Assembly (NCBI GenBank): GCA_031761405.1
Contig: JASEVX010000013.1
Span: forward strand, 56,107,456-56,171,455
From: Serripes groenlandicus
Taxonomy: Eukaryota; Mollusca; Bivalvia; Cardiida; Cardiidae
Reading direction: 5' to 3'
Length of the DNA: 64,000 nt
Positions 22,431 to 34,540 of this stretch are shown in pieces. Under the pieces are notes generated by a model. It was not told the DNA's origin, ran no database searches, and saw nothing but the letters and a program-made list of their open reading frames with translations. Every line of letters starts with the position of its first letter. Position 1 is the stretch's first letter. The position numbers were made by a program, and so were the translations under genes.

Positions 22431-23080
22431 TATATAATAGATATGAGCCAAGAGTTGTGATTTTTTAATTTCATTGACTAACCGTTATGGGATTATATGT
22501 AATCAAATTCGCGTAAAACGAATGGGGCTACACGTCTGGCATTTTGCTTTTATATATATCTAGGGCTAAATGACATGTAGACAGACAGTCAATGTTCTTT
22601 TGAGAATGTGCAGATGTACATGCTCGTCTGAAACTTCACTGAACGCAGACGCATTACGAGCCAAAATCACAAGACTAGACTGGTATTTAAGCCGCATCAG
22701 ACAAAGAGGCGACTTGTTGTACCCTCCTTTTGGTATCGATCAAACGGTTAATAGAGTGAAGCAAATTTAGCTTTTCTATAAATGTTGTTATCTATGTATT
22801 AAAGCGGACAGGAAATGTTACGGCTCTGCTTTCCGTTATGAACCTCGTGATTTCCGTCCAAAGTAATGGAACAATAACAGTTTCCATTAAGCCCATTAAG
22901 GATATTCTACCGTATGCACACTATCGAATGTGTCCTCACTATTCGTTGATGCAGCATAATTAATTTTCATCAGACCCTTGTCATATTCAATTAAAACACA
23001 CATAACAAGTAAGATATCTGGTATCAAATAATCTGAATTAACTTCGAAAGATTCAATTGTCCTAAATATTGCTAAAAGTA
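22431..23080. other. No supported gene
   Basis: AT-rich spacer. A 66-codon frame at 22570 has no recognised features. Confidence 0.4.
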
Positions 23081-23082
23081 CA

Positions 23083-23275
23083 ACACTGGTGCAGAGGTAA
23101 AGCGTCGGTATCTATTATCAAAAGTCCCGAGTTAGAGTCTCGCGAAGAACGTGTTTTTCCTTAGGGATAACTCAGTACAATCGGCGGGAGTACTGGTTAT
23201 GTCTACAGAAAGCTGACATCGAGCGTGCATAACTATCTTTGTACTATAAACAATGTTCGTGGGTCTCATGATTAT
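23083..23275 (+). mobile_element. tRNA-derived SINE (head and part of body)
   Basis: The plus strand reads TGGTGCAGAGGTAAAGCG at 23087 (A-box-like) and GAGTTAGAGTCTCGCG at about 23130 (B-box-like), then a body with GAAAGCTGACATCGAGCG, the plus-strand form of the GCGCTCA-type SINE body seen at 9560 and 11045. The tail is missing. Confidence 0.65.
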
Positions 23276-23309
23276 AATTAGATAAAACATGAGCTAGATA
23301 CTGATATTT

Positions 23310-23480
23310 GTCAACCAAAGGAATTAACGTCCGAGCCGGGTTACGAAGTTACGACCCCTGGGATTGATATCTTTTCGACTGAAACATGGTTTCTTACAGA
23401 TTGATTTATATTTTAGAACTCCATGTCATTTTCAACGGCATTTCAGTTATATCACGGCGTCTAGATAGCCTAACATGTGC
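23310..23480 (-). repeat. Decayed SINE with tail motif
   Basis: The minus strand at about 23462-23440 reads CGCCGTGATATAACTGAAAT followed by GCCG, the typical SINE tail. GAGCCGGGTTACGAAG near 23333 looks like a B box of another copy. Boundaries are uncertain. Confidence 0.5.
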
Positions 23481-23829
23481 TTTCAGGAATTTCACAGCCA
23501 CACAATATTCGTCCCAGGCAACTGGCTACATTAACACTTATACTTATTAGGCCATGTATTGAAGACGCTAGTCACAATATATATTGGCATTCATCGGAAG
23601 GAATGAATGACCGAGAGTGAGTTCCAATGGTTCCGAACAGAAAATACCCTGATTGTGACTTCGCACCGGAACAGGCAGATCTTTGTATGCCATGATCAAA
23701 GTTATATTTATGCCTTAAAGCGTGGCTCTGTTAATGTAAAACTCCCTTAATGTCCTCGGAGATTTCCGTACGATATCGTTATTTATTAACAGTACAAATA
23801 CATACTTCTATTATTAGATATCAAGTAAC
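23481..23829. other. No recognisable feature
   Basis: Unremarkable AT-rich spacer, possibly containing old SINE body sequence. Confidence 0.35.
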
Positions 23830-24110
23830 CTTGTAATCTCATTTTGTTATTTATGTTTGTGATTTTTAAGGGTGACTTTACTACATCATGGCATGTTAAG
23901 CGCAACTGTATATTAGGGTATATACGAATTAAAACAGTATGTGGGAAAATAGAAAATCAAGATAAGCATGCATATTTGTTAAATGTAATCTTTGTCTACA
24001 TTGTTCGCAATTCATTAATTGAACTGTTAATTAAACTGCTTTATAAGTGTGCAAGATGCTGTTGAGTCAAGAAGGATGGTATTTTAGTCTTATCCTTTCC
24101 CAAATGCAGA
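23830..24110 (+). repeat. Tail-B module, copy 1
   Basis: Contains CTTGTTATTTA-like, a GTGACTTTAC phrase, GATCAAGATAAGCATGCA-like and an AATTGAACTG end. The same ordered phrases occur at about 26650-26950, 42640-42860 and 63790-63990. Each copy at 24 and 42 kb precedes an R100 array. The 73-codon frame at 23844 is not conserved between copies. Confidence 0.65.
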
Positions 24111-24479
24111 CGGAATTTGAAACAAAATGATACATTTCCAACGTTGAGCCTTTCTCGATATTTCACTATGAAAATAAAGATCTATAAATATTGTCCATAT
24201 TTTTCCAAGACGTTTTCAGAGTCCTTTGCTTCAGGTTTGTTGTTGTGAAAATGGTTAACATTCTGAGACACGACATACTGAAGAGTAACAATATCCCCTT
24301 TACCAGGCAGAGGTGGTAGGAATTGTCTTGTCATGCGTAACCTAATTATATTACCCGATATAATTGACCTAATTCAGACCTTTATGGAAATATTTATGTC
24401 ATGCAACAACGTGTGTTCGTTAACCTTTAGCTGTGTGTCAAACATCTAACAAGTAAATATAAAAACATGTAGCTCACAA

Positions 24480-25600
24480 TATAACAAGAAAGGTCTGTTC
24501 AACATTGTCGAGTTATACGTCTACCTTCTAAAAAAAATGAGCTGTGCTTCAGACTAAAACAATAGTCTTTGCCAAATGAGTCGAACTCAAGACTAAGCTA
24601 CGTATACCTCACAATCATTCCCAGAGGTTATGTCAATGTTATCGAGTAATACGTCTACCTTCTAAACCAAATGAACCGTGTTCCTGACTAAAAACAACCG
24701 TCTTTGCCAAAAAAGTCTTTCTCAAGACTAAGATATGTGTATTTCATAAAAATACGAATAGGTCAGGTCAACCTTGTCGAGTAATACGTCTCCCTTCGTT
24801 GCCAAATGAGCCATGCTGCAGACAAAAAATAAATTCAGGTCAACATTGTCGAGTAATACGTCTTCTTTGTCTGCCAAATGAGCCGTACTCCAGACTAAAC
24901 TATATAGAGCTGACAACTATACATAGAAGTCAGGGTCAGGTCAACATTGTCGAATAATACGTTTCCCTTCTTTACCAAAAAAGTCGTGCTAAACACTAAA
25001 ATACGTGTAGCTCTGAATAGTAACCAAGTGTCAGGGTCAGGATAACATTGTCGAGTTATACGTTTCCTTTTTTAACCAAATGAGCCGTGTTCCAGTCTAA
25101 AATACTTGTAAGTCACCATAATACATAGAGGTCAGGGTCAGGTCAACATTGTCGTGTAATACGTTTCTTTTCTTTACCAAATGAGTAGTGCTCTAGATTA
25201 AACTATGTTGATCTCACAATAACAAACAGAGGTCAGGTCAACATTGTTGAGGAATTCGTCTACCTTCTTAAACAAATGAGTCGTGTTCTAGACTTAAGCA
25301 ACCTTTGTTGCCAAAAGAGTCGTACTCAAGCCTATGATATGCGTACCTAACAATAATACACAGAGATCATCTCAACATTCTCTCCCTTCTTTACCAAACG
25401 AGCCTTGCTCCCGACTAAATGATTCGTAGCTCAACACTAATACACAGAGATCAAGTCAGGTCACAATTGTCGAGTAATTCGTCTCCCTTCTTTACTAAAT
25501 GAGACTCTGCTCCAGACTGAAAACCAACTTGGTTGTCTTGTAAGATTTTGTAGAGTAATACGTCCCCCTACTTTATCAAATGCAATTCCTAAGTAAATAA
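24480..25600 (+). repeat. ~100-bp minisatellite (R100), about 11 degenerate units
   Basis: The unit core reads AGGTCAACATTGTCGAGTAA then TACGTCTCCCTTCTTTACC, AAATGAGCCGTGCTCCAGAC and TAAACTA, with a variable link containing ACACAGAGGTCAGGGTCAGG. Spacing is mostly 95-102 bp with one ~72-bp unit. The same family is at 28310-29085, 41470-41640, 42860-43660 and 48470-48790. The minus-strand frame at 24728-24916 is a shadow of the repeat. Confidence 0.9.
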
Positions 25601-25849
25601 TGTAAAGTTATACAGAATACTATCCAAATGAAGCAAACGTAACGTATATTTGACCGTATTATTTGAACCACACATTAAACCATTTATCATATCAAGTTAT
25701 GTATATTTGTCTATATTTACAGGCATATCTACCAGTAAATTTATGTTTAAAGTGTTAGATCTGCATTCTAAACTTTTGATCAATCTAAATGAAGTATTCC
25801 TTCCCAATATACAATTATCTGTGATAGGTCATTTTCTCCACAGCTTTTA

Positions 25850-26230
25850 ATATCTCGTATGTCTCAACCAAACCATATGCTGTTGGTACTCAAAACATAG
25901 GATATGTGTCAAAAATAAGGATCTTGAATGTGAAAAACGGACAGAGGTCTAAATAAGGAGGAACAATTTTGTCTTTTCCCGTCATTATATCTCTTGTATG
26001 ACTCAACCGAACCATATGCTGTAGGTACTCAAAACATAGGGTAAGAGAGTCAAATAAGGATTTTGAATGTAAAAGATGTACAGAGGTCTAACTAAAGAGG
26101 AGTAAACTGGTATATTCCTACCAATAGTTTTCTTATGACTCAACCAAACCACATTGCAAGAGTGTTAAATAAGGATTTAAATTGTGAAAACTGTATCTAT
26201 CTAGAGCTCTGGTATATATACACCAGCATG
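25850..26230 (+). repeat. ~138-bp tandem repeat (R138b), 3 copies
   Basis: CCAAACCATATGCTGT-like phrases start at about 25867, 26006 and 26143, each with ACTCAAAACATAGG, GACAGAGGTCTA and AAGGAGGA. Unrelated in sequence to the 138-bp array at 21145. Copies also at 41930-42260 and 62880-63240. Confidence 0.8.
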
Positions 26231-26950
26231 TGCATTTCTTCATTCTGCATTATTCAGTATTTCATAAACGTGTATAATTTACATTTTATTTTCCTTACCT
26301 GTGTTTGAATATTATATTACAAACATTTTCACTTTTATTTTACCTGAACTCTTTCCACACTTACAGTCTTACTTTGTTGCAGATGATGCATACGGTATTT
26401 GATGACAATGTTATCAAAGAAAGATTGCTCATTTTAGGAATGTCTCCTTTTGCCACAAAATTGTCGATTATATTAAAAAAATACACTTTTCTTTATAGAG
26501 TTTTTCCACTGGTGTTTTCAAAATCGTCTTCATCAAACTTGCTGTGTGTTGATGGGATTTATAATTTATTATGTATATCTTAACAGGTGTGATGTTAAAC
26601 CACCTGTGGGTTTTGCATGTAAAATAAGATCACATATATACTTCTATCATGCGTTAAAAATAGACCACCCTTGAAACCTCATCTTGTTATTTAGTGTTGT
26701 GATTTTGTCAAACGGTGACTTTACCCAAGCATATCCTGTTTTGCCCGACTGTACATATGAGTATATATAAACACCAACGAAGATCAAGATAAGCATGCAC
26801 ATTCATTCAGTGTAACATGTATCTTGTGTGTTAATTGAACTGAAATTTTAACTACTCCATAATTGTGCAAACAACTTATTTAATCAAGAATCATGTTATG
26901 GGTTTAGCCCTTATCCAAATGCAGTCGTGTCTTCAGCATACGACTTTGGA
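26231..26950 (+). repeat. Tail-A and tail-B modules, copy 2
   Basis: Tail A holds GTGCATTTCTTCATTCTGCA, ATTATTCAGTA, AACGTGTATAATTTA and a palindromic stretch around GGAATGTCTCCTTTTGCCAC. Tail B starts near GTGTGATGTTAAACCACCTG and runs through AAGATCAAGATAAGCATGCA. Both are found in the same order at 42260-42860 and 63290-63990. The 92-codon frame at 26305 is broken in the other copies, so it is not a gene. Confidence 0.75.
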
Positions 26951-28260
26951 CAACGTAGTGACAAACGAAGAACGTGCTCGTATTGAGCATTAATTTCCCT
27001 TTGTTCAAGTATAATAAATATATATATAAAGTTAGCATGTAAATAGTTCATTAACTGTTATCAACACAGTTTAAGAATTATCTATTCAGTTTTGATTTAA
27101 AATAAAAAAATGATTAAGCTTAAGAAAAACATTCAGGTTGAAACACAGCATTTTTAACACACATAGGTCGTTTCATATGACTTTGGTATAAAATAAAGGT
27201 ACAACATAAAGTTGATGCAACGCATCAATGTTGCCGGAAATCTATACTGCAGTTATGCAGAACACTTACGTTATAGTAGTTGAATAAAACAGTTATCAAC
27301 TAAAGGGCATATTGGAACATCAGGGGTGGGGTCAAGTGAAAATGCATCATAACTTGCATTTTTTTTGTCAACGAAGTAGATGTCCTTCATCGTAATATAA
27401 TTAAAGCCTTTCATTGTTTATGATCAATCTCCAATCTAAGGTAGGTTGACCATATACACAGCCAACTAATTATTGATCATAAACAGGAAATGAGTACTCT
27501 TGCCAATCATTAGTCTCCTCATGTTTTAAGGAATAATTATAAGATTTGTGAATTCCACATACACTTTTCAAGATGTTTGTCAGAATATTTGAATTTTATT
27601 ATTTTTCAATAAAACCACAAAACAGACAATTTCGGATTTGCATGCAATATCACGTCATTTTACCTTTCCTCTATTATTTTTATATTAAAACCAGATTTAG
27701 CTCATTTTTTTTTTTTCGTCATTTGTTTCGAACCAAATAAACATTTTAAATCACCTATAATTAACTATTTGTAAGTGATTGTAAAGAATGGCTCTCTGCA
27801 AAGGAGATATATCTACGCAGACAGTATTCGGTAGTTACTTGCACAACATATTTAGCTTAGAAACAGTTCCTATTTTAGATATTCATGGATTAACATTAAT
27901 AAATGAATTAAATGAACTATACATAAATCTCTTTGAAGATGAAAATAACATTCAGTAAGTTAAAATTGCTACTAAAAGGAGAACTCGACCTGATTTTTAT
28001 CTCGATATTGACACATAACAGTCTGCAGCAAGGCTAGCAGGGACTCTTTTATCTTCGTAAATAAGATAAAAATACATAAATATGAGTCAAAAAAAAGAAA
28101 CTTCAAATACTTAAAACATCGGATTACTTATTTCATTTTAGATGTGTCATAACTAAGTGTTTTTAAACAATCACAATAATTGTAATATGTTCATGACTTT
28201 TAATTTTGTTTTTTTCTAATATTAACTCTCCTCCCATGTCATTTCCGAAAAGCTTTTAAA
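26951..28260. other. Mostly unannotated AT-rich DNA
   Basis: No repeat relationship is evident. It contains one short open frame (27788-27958), listed separately, and long A and T runs near 27700. Confidence 0.4.
27788..27958 (+). CDS. Short open frame or possible first exon (56 codons), unknown
   Basis: Begins ATGGCTCTCTGCAAAGGAGA with a purine at -3 and encodes a 56-residue peptide with an acidic C-terminus (LFEDENNIQ). A strong-looking splice donor, CA|GTAAGT, lies at 27953-27960, overlapping the stop codon, so this could be a first coding exon. No downstream exon with a matching acceptor was recognised, and no domain is known. Chance is a real possibility. Confidence 0.2.
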   Translation: MALCKGDISTQTVFGSYLHNIFSLETVPILDIHGLTLINELNELYINLFEDENNIQ

Positions 28261-28266
28261 AAAAGA

Positions 28267-28291
28267 AGTCGCGGGCTTCTGCCCGGCGACT
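28267..28291. other. GC-rich hairpin in AT-rich DNA
   Basis: AGTCGCGGGC, loop TTCT, then GCCCGGCGACT form a stem with one bulged base, preceded by a poly-A run and followed by AATAA. It lies at the left edge of an R100 array. The trailing CTAAT is compatible with a Helitron-type 3' end (hairpin, CTRR, T), but the spacing is not typical. Confidence 0.5.
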
Positions 28292-28309
28292 AATAACCAA
28301 ATACTATTG

Positions 28310-29085
28310 ACCTGTGAACTGTGAATCATATACGTCTGACGTTAATGAAAATACGTGTAACTCATAGTAATATACAGGTTATAATCATGTATATACCGTC
28401 GAGTAAAATGTGTTCCGTCTTTACTAAATGATTCGTGCTCCAGACTCAAAATAACGCAATTATGTTTGTAAGAATTGTTTATTGATCCATGCCATAAAAT
28501 GAAAGTTTAATTATGTTTGATAAAACTGTTAAGTAAAACGTCTCCCTTCTTTACGAAATGAGCCGCGCTACAGACTCAAAATAACCTTATTATGTCTGTA
28601 AGACATTGTCTTGTAATACGTCTCCCTTATTTATCACAATGACTCAAGCCCCATATATTAAAAACAACCAAATTATGTTTGTAATCACTTGCCCTGTTAT
28701 ACATCTCCATTCTTTACCAAAAAAGCAATGCTCCGGAATGAAAACAACCTATTTGAGTGTGTATGAACTTGCCGAGTGATATGTCTCTCTTCCTTACCAT
28801 AATGATTCATGCTCTAGACTAAAAGCAAACTAATTGTATTTGGAAGAGCTTCCCATGTAATACGTCTCCATCCTTTACCAAAAACTGCATTCCCTAGACT
28901 CAAATCAACCTAATTTTAATTGTCGAGTAATACGTCTCCGTTCTTTACCAAATGAGCCCGTGCTCCAGATTAAACAAACTTAATTGCGTTTGTAATATCT
29001 TGTCGTGTAATACGTCTCCCTTCTTTACCAAATGAGCCCGTGTTTCAGACTAAAACAACTTAAATGTGTGTGTAAGAACTTTTCA
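28310..29085 (+). repeat. R100 array, second site (70-90-bp units)
   Basis: Same core as 24480-25600 (GTAATACGTCTCCCTTCTTT, ACCAAATGAGCC, GCTCCAGACT), but the link is shorter and reads near AACAACCTAATTATGTTTGT and AAGAACTTG. This is a length-variant subfamily. Confidence 0.85.
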
Positions 29086-29344
29086 TTTTTAATTAATTTT
29101 ACACAAGATATTCATTAATACATGTTACAATACAAACAACAATTAAATCTTTCAAATAAATGTCATCCATTTCAAAAAATGTTATGTATCATGCATTTCA
29201 ATATTCTTGCAATGTTTTCTATGTTACAAAGAAAAAATTAGAAGGAAGAGATCATAATAATGATGAAGAGTGGTGAAGGAGAAAGATGACATGTAGAATA
29301 AGAAAAATAGTATGTGCGTAAATAATATATTTATATATGTATAT

Positions 29345-29470
29345 ATTAGTTTGTCTTTTTTCTCTCGCTCTCCTCCCCTTTCTTCCTCTTTCAGTCTTTC
29401 TCTATCTCTGCAAATCTTTCCATGTCTGTGTCTGTATCTTTATCACCCTTTCTCTTTGTATATCCTATTT
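29345..29470 (+). repeat. CT-rich low-complexity tract
   Basis: Imperfect pyrimidine run (TTTCTCTCGCTCTCC, TTTCTTCCTC) leading into the (TG)n. Open frames across it are artefacts. Confidence 0.75.
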
Positions 29471-29492
29471 CATCTTTCTGTAAATGTGTGTG

Positions 29493-30284
<792 letters not shown>

Positions 30285-30390
30285 TACTAGAAGTGTAGCC
30301 CCAATGATTTTGCCAATGTTACTTTAAATCAAACCAGAGAGGTAATAGGATCCCATATCGCCGGATGCTGCTCATAAGTATTATAATAAT
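30285..30390 (+). repeat. Isolated, diverged monomer of the 138-bp repeat
   Basis: ACTAGAAGTGTAGCC, then TGCCAATGTTA, AACCAGAGAGGTAATA and CTCATAAGTAT follow the order of the 138-bp unit of 21145-21915, with many substitutions and small deletions. This shows the unit existed before the array was amplified. Confidence 0.75.
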
Positions 30391-30596
30391 CCTAATCGAA
30401 GAGGATCATTGAATGACAATCATGCCAACAGCTAGGCGATGTTCATTGTTCTCAATGCCTAATTCAGTCAGATGAAATTCAATAATGGATGCAAACATTT
30501 AAGGTGTTGTTTATGTTCCATTATTCGTGATTCAAAGCCTATTTCTATAACAATAGATGCAATTAAAACACTTCCAGGAAAACAATAACACTGCTA

Positions 30597-31371
30597 TTAA
30601 GGTAGTAGGAGCCTAATGGGCAACATTTTAAATTATGATCTGGATTCAATAACAAAATTTAAAAGAAATTTACCTTCAAATAACAATTTTATTATATTTT
30701 GAATTACCATATCCCCTTTTCAGAATGTTCGATAAATACTACATCACCCGAGAGACAAAAAAAATCCTTTATTTCATTTATTTTTCAACATTTTGGTAAT
30801 AATTTGTATCAAAGTAACAAGAAATATATTTGCTTTCAGAAATAATACATTATTGATCACAGCAACAACAAATATAATCAAACTGTACTGAAATAGTCAT
30901 ATAGTATGACCGCGTTAAATTGGAAAATCGACGTTTAAAAGCAAAAATCAACAAGTTCTAGAAATACTCATGACCTGTTCTTTATTAATAATTAACCTTT
31001 TGGAAACAGTATGACAAACAATCTAAATGTTTTAACCGTCTCATTTAAAAAAATAATAGAGTTTGAAATTCCCAACCACCTATTTCAGCCGTGACTGCAA
31101 GTAATACAATCTTCAAAGAAGCTAATATGTATGTATAGAAATGTATTTAATTATTTTTTAATGAAAGTACACTATATACTTCTGTAAAAAGTGTAAGCAA
31201 ATGAAAACAAAGAAGAAAAAAAGAAAAATAATATTTGTGCTTCTGGAGGGATTCGAACCACTACCTTAAAACCCTCAACAGATTTGAAGTCCTGCGCTTA
31301 GCAACATAGGCTAAAGCATTGAAATTGAAGAGTTTCAAGTGGATGTTTTTATTACGCTCCTACTACCTTAA
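30597..31371. mobile_element. TTAA-flanked inverted-repeat element carrying a tRNA-like sequence (~770 bp)
   Basis: Left end TTAA then GGTAGTAGGAGCCTAAT; right end ATTACGCTCCTACTACC then TTAA. The 17-bp ends are inverted repeats with one mismatch, and TTAA flanks both, the target pattern of piggyBac-type elements. There is no transposase. The interior is very AT-rich and holds a tRNA-like sequence on the minus strand close to the right end. Confidence 0.7.
31238..31318 (-). tRNA. tRNA-Ser-like sequence or tRNA-derived head (anticodon position UCA)
   Basis: About 81 nt on the minus strand. B box GGTTCGAATCC lies at 31259-31249, the A-box region TAGCCTATGTTGCTAAGCG near 31312, and the anticodon-type loop CTTCAAA at 31289-31283 (anticodon TCA by position). 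The variable region is long (GAGGGTTTTAAGG), as in class II tRNA-Ser. A possible acceptor pairing joins GCTTTAG with CAGAAGC. A T-run follows about 10 nt downstream. The D arm and T stem pair poorly, so it is most likely a pseudogene or SINE head. It lies inside the element at 30597-31371. Confidence 0.4.
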
Positions 31372-31374
31372 GTC

Positions 31375-32190
31375 TGTGTTGTTTGTCTGTAATATCACAT
31401 AATCGTTTTGAACATGCAAATAGAAAACAGAAAAATAAACAAAAGAAAATGGTCAGGTCAGTTCCCCAAATATCAAAGAGCGAAAACCAGTTGGTACGAA
31501 TAGTTCATCTCAAACGAGACGTGAATAACCGGGTACGAATCCAATGAAGTTCAGAAATCTGCAAAAACAGATGTTATCGTGAAAACAGCGATGTATTTAT
31601 AACGGAGGGAAGAAGAGAGACAACTTGCTATATATGGACCGATGACGCATTGTCGTCTATTTAAATAAGAATGACCAGAATCGCCAAGCGATGACATGCT
31701 GCATTCAAAATGCGTAACAACATAAAAGGTGGCTAACTATTAAAGGGAGATAACTTTTCCTATAAAATGATCATATTACTCAATATTGTAGACATATCAC
31801 CCGTCAAATTGGAACACAGGGATTCGTCATATTTAATGTTTTAACCCTTAATATCTATGCTAACTTGAACTGTTTCTGTGTTTATTTAATAGCCTGTCAA
31901 TGTGTGTAAGCTTATCCCGGTGCATTTTATCTGCTTCATTCAATCAAGTGAGTGGAATGCATGTGGGAAGAGTTAATTGATATCTCTTAGTAATATTCGG
32001 AAAATCAATTGACCAATGTAACCTAAATGAATAATTCGGACCAATACAATTGGTGCAATACATTCCATTTACGCCCAACGCGGATACTATTCAGTTAAAA
32101 AAATACTACAAATAAAACAACATAAAACAATCAGCATTTACTTTGAAAGATGCGATTGTTCTTATTCATAGTAACCCACAACAGCGTATA
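31375..32190. other. No supported gene
   Basis: AT-rich spacer without open frames above chance. Confidence 0.4.
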
Positions 32191-32192
32191 AT

Positions 32193-32255
32193 CCAGTCGT
32201 GCAGTAGAACGTTGGCTTCTTGTACCAGACATCCCAGGTTCGAATTAGATTAATG
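32193..32255 (+). mobile_element. tRNA-derived SINE head
   Basis: A-box-like CGTGCAGTAGAACGTTGGC at 32198 and B box AGGTTCGAATT at 32236-32246, spaced as in a tRNA. No SINE body is recognised after it. Confidence 0.6.
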
Positions 32256-34540
32256 GGTCATAGTGTTATAGTTATTTATATTCGAACTATTCGAGTTATT
32301 CGATATTCTATTTTATGTTTATTATGATCGATGTTAGTAAATGTTTGTATTAGATGATATATTTTATAACATAAACAATATTAAATAAACTTTTCTGTTT
32401 ATGTGTGCGATTAATGAGTTATTTGAAAGAAGCGTTTCTGAGATATCCCGATAAGTGTAATTCCTCCTTTCCTCTATTATATTGTTTTCGAATTATGATT
32501 GCTGCAGAGACATACTGTATCAGGGAGAGGCAAAAGCTGAACATTCTGTAGAAATGTCTACGATTTTAAATAATGCCATATTTACAAGACGTATTCCTGA
32601 ACGAGGCGATTTATACAAGTATGTGGCACACGTATGTGAACAGACATATTTAAAGACATTCATTAAAACTTAGACTAATTTATATCATAATGTAGTAACA
32701 CACAGTCAGATCTAAACCTAGATATTTGTATAAGGAAGAACAGAACTATGAACTAACAATTATATTTGCGTGTGTTCGATTAGTAGATGGGAGCTTAACG
32801 CCTTGTTAAAAGGGTTTCATGTACAGTTCAACATGAAATACCAACACCTCGTTCAAACTATTGACTTTGTCATTGCGTTTGACGGTTGGATCCTCAAGGT
32901 ACGTAACCTTGACATAACATTAGGAGCATACACGTATCTTTAATCCATTCAGCTCGTGAACATTAACCGTAAGGAAAGGCGAGATCATAAACAATTTATT
33001 GGATTAACTTCGTTGGTTCAAGTTCTCATTAGATACGTTATGTCATTTAGACACATATGTTACATGCGACTTATATCCATATTTATATTTATAAACATTG
33101 TAGACTAACATCAACTTATATGAGCATTGTTTGTCTCATTTTTAGTTTATCTATGAGCCCACAGGAAGAAGATACACGTTGGTATTACGCTTAACTGTGT
33201 ATGCTCACATTACTCTGTCCATCGACTCAGCCAGATCATAATCTACACACGTTGACATAATCTTCTTGAAAGCTTGTGTAAGTGATATGTGAACTGTGAT
33301 GATCTTGAACATACTGTTTGGATTAACAGGTTGATCTGAATGTAAATACTTCTAACAAAAGCCAATCATCTTTTCCAATGGACGAACTCATTTAATGTCC
33401 CAAATATACATGTCATGCTGCGGCACAGATTGATTATGGTAATGATATCAACAACAGACATTTTGAACAAATGAAGGAATGATACAATCTCAATATTGAA
33501 TGACCGGTATCTGTTTATAATAAGATATTAATGATATGTATGTCAGCGACAATTTCGGATTGTCCTCCTTTGTTTCCTATGTAAAGCGTCCTCGATCCGT
33601 TAAATATTTTAGCGCAATCCTAAGCTTTGAGTCTGCTTTTTCGTCCATGATTCAGAAGGCTAATGCCTGACTTATTGTTTTGAATATAAAAAACATTTAT
33701 GCTTTTTTTAAAAACATGGTCCAGACATATGCTAGAAATCATTTCGATTTAATGTCATTTCGATAATGCATGAAGGGTTTGGTACTATGGAATATCTCAG
33801 GAACTGACAAAAGGTTCCAACCTACTCAAAAACGGAATTATAAGATGTGTTCTAAGTATGTGATGCAAGATATTTTATTAGTTCTGAATGTTTGATATAA
33901 ATCATATATTTGCTTGTTGTTGCCAAAAACATAAATCATGGATTAGCTCTATCTTACATGAATGGACATTTCAGTCCTGCTAGTTGTTTACATAATTACA
34001 GTACAAGTTATAGCAAAACACTTTGTTTTTCCATTAGAAAGGAATAAAGTTTTAGAAAGAAATAGTTTTTTTTTTTTTAAAGCATTCCATGCTTGCGTTC
34101 AATTCATGCATTTATTACACAATTTCAAAGTTTAAGTTTAAAATATATTGATTAAAGACAATAAACTCTGATACAAATATTATGTAAGCAAAATAGTAGT
34201 TATTCCTCTCTCAGTTGTGCCTACCTGTGTTCAGCGGTCAGAAATGAAAGAAAACAAAGGAAACAGGGGAGTTAATTTTTCCATGTTTTGTGTTGTTTTA
34301 TGTCGTCCGTGGTAAGTGTATATTTGAGCTGGTACTCTTATTGCGTGGGTTTTTATAATCCATACACCCCATGAACTTAATAAACATACTTGTTATGCAA
34401 TTTAACTTCTACATTCGTATATAAATTATATGTTATACTGTTGCATGCTTTTTTTATTAATTGAAATAATTAAATTAAAACAATCAAAATGTGTCAGCGT
34501 CAGTGGTGGTGATGATCAGTCGTAACTTCAAAAAGTAGAA
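32256..34540. other. No supported gene
   Basis: Long AT-rich interval. A 63-codon frame at 32482-32673 follows a possible splice acceptor (TGATTGCTGCAG at about 32508) but has no known domain. No repeats are evident. Confidence 0.4.

Noticed and set aside
24480..25600. Possible CRISPR-like or regularly spaced array
   Set aside because: The whole unit, including the link, is repeated with drift; there are no unique spacers of constant length, and the DNA is from an animal.
26305..26583. 92-codon frame in tail A
   Set aside because: The paralogous copies at 42.3 and 63.3 kb have stops and shifts in this frame, so it is a repeat, not a gene.
32482..32673. 63-codon frame after a possible splice acceptor
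   Set aside because: The residues look plausible, but no donor, partner exon or known domain could be identified; left as unsupported.
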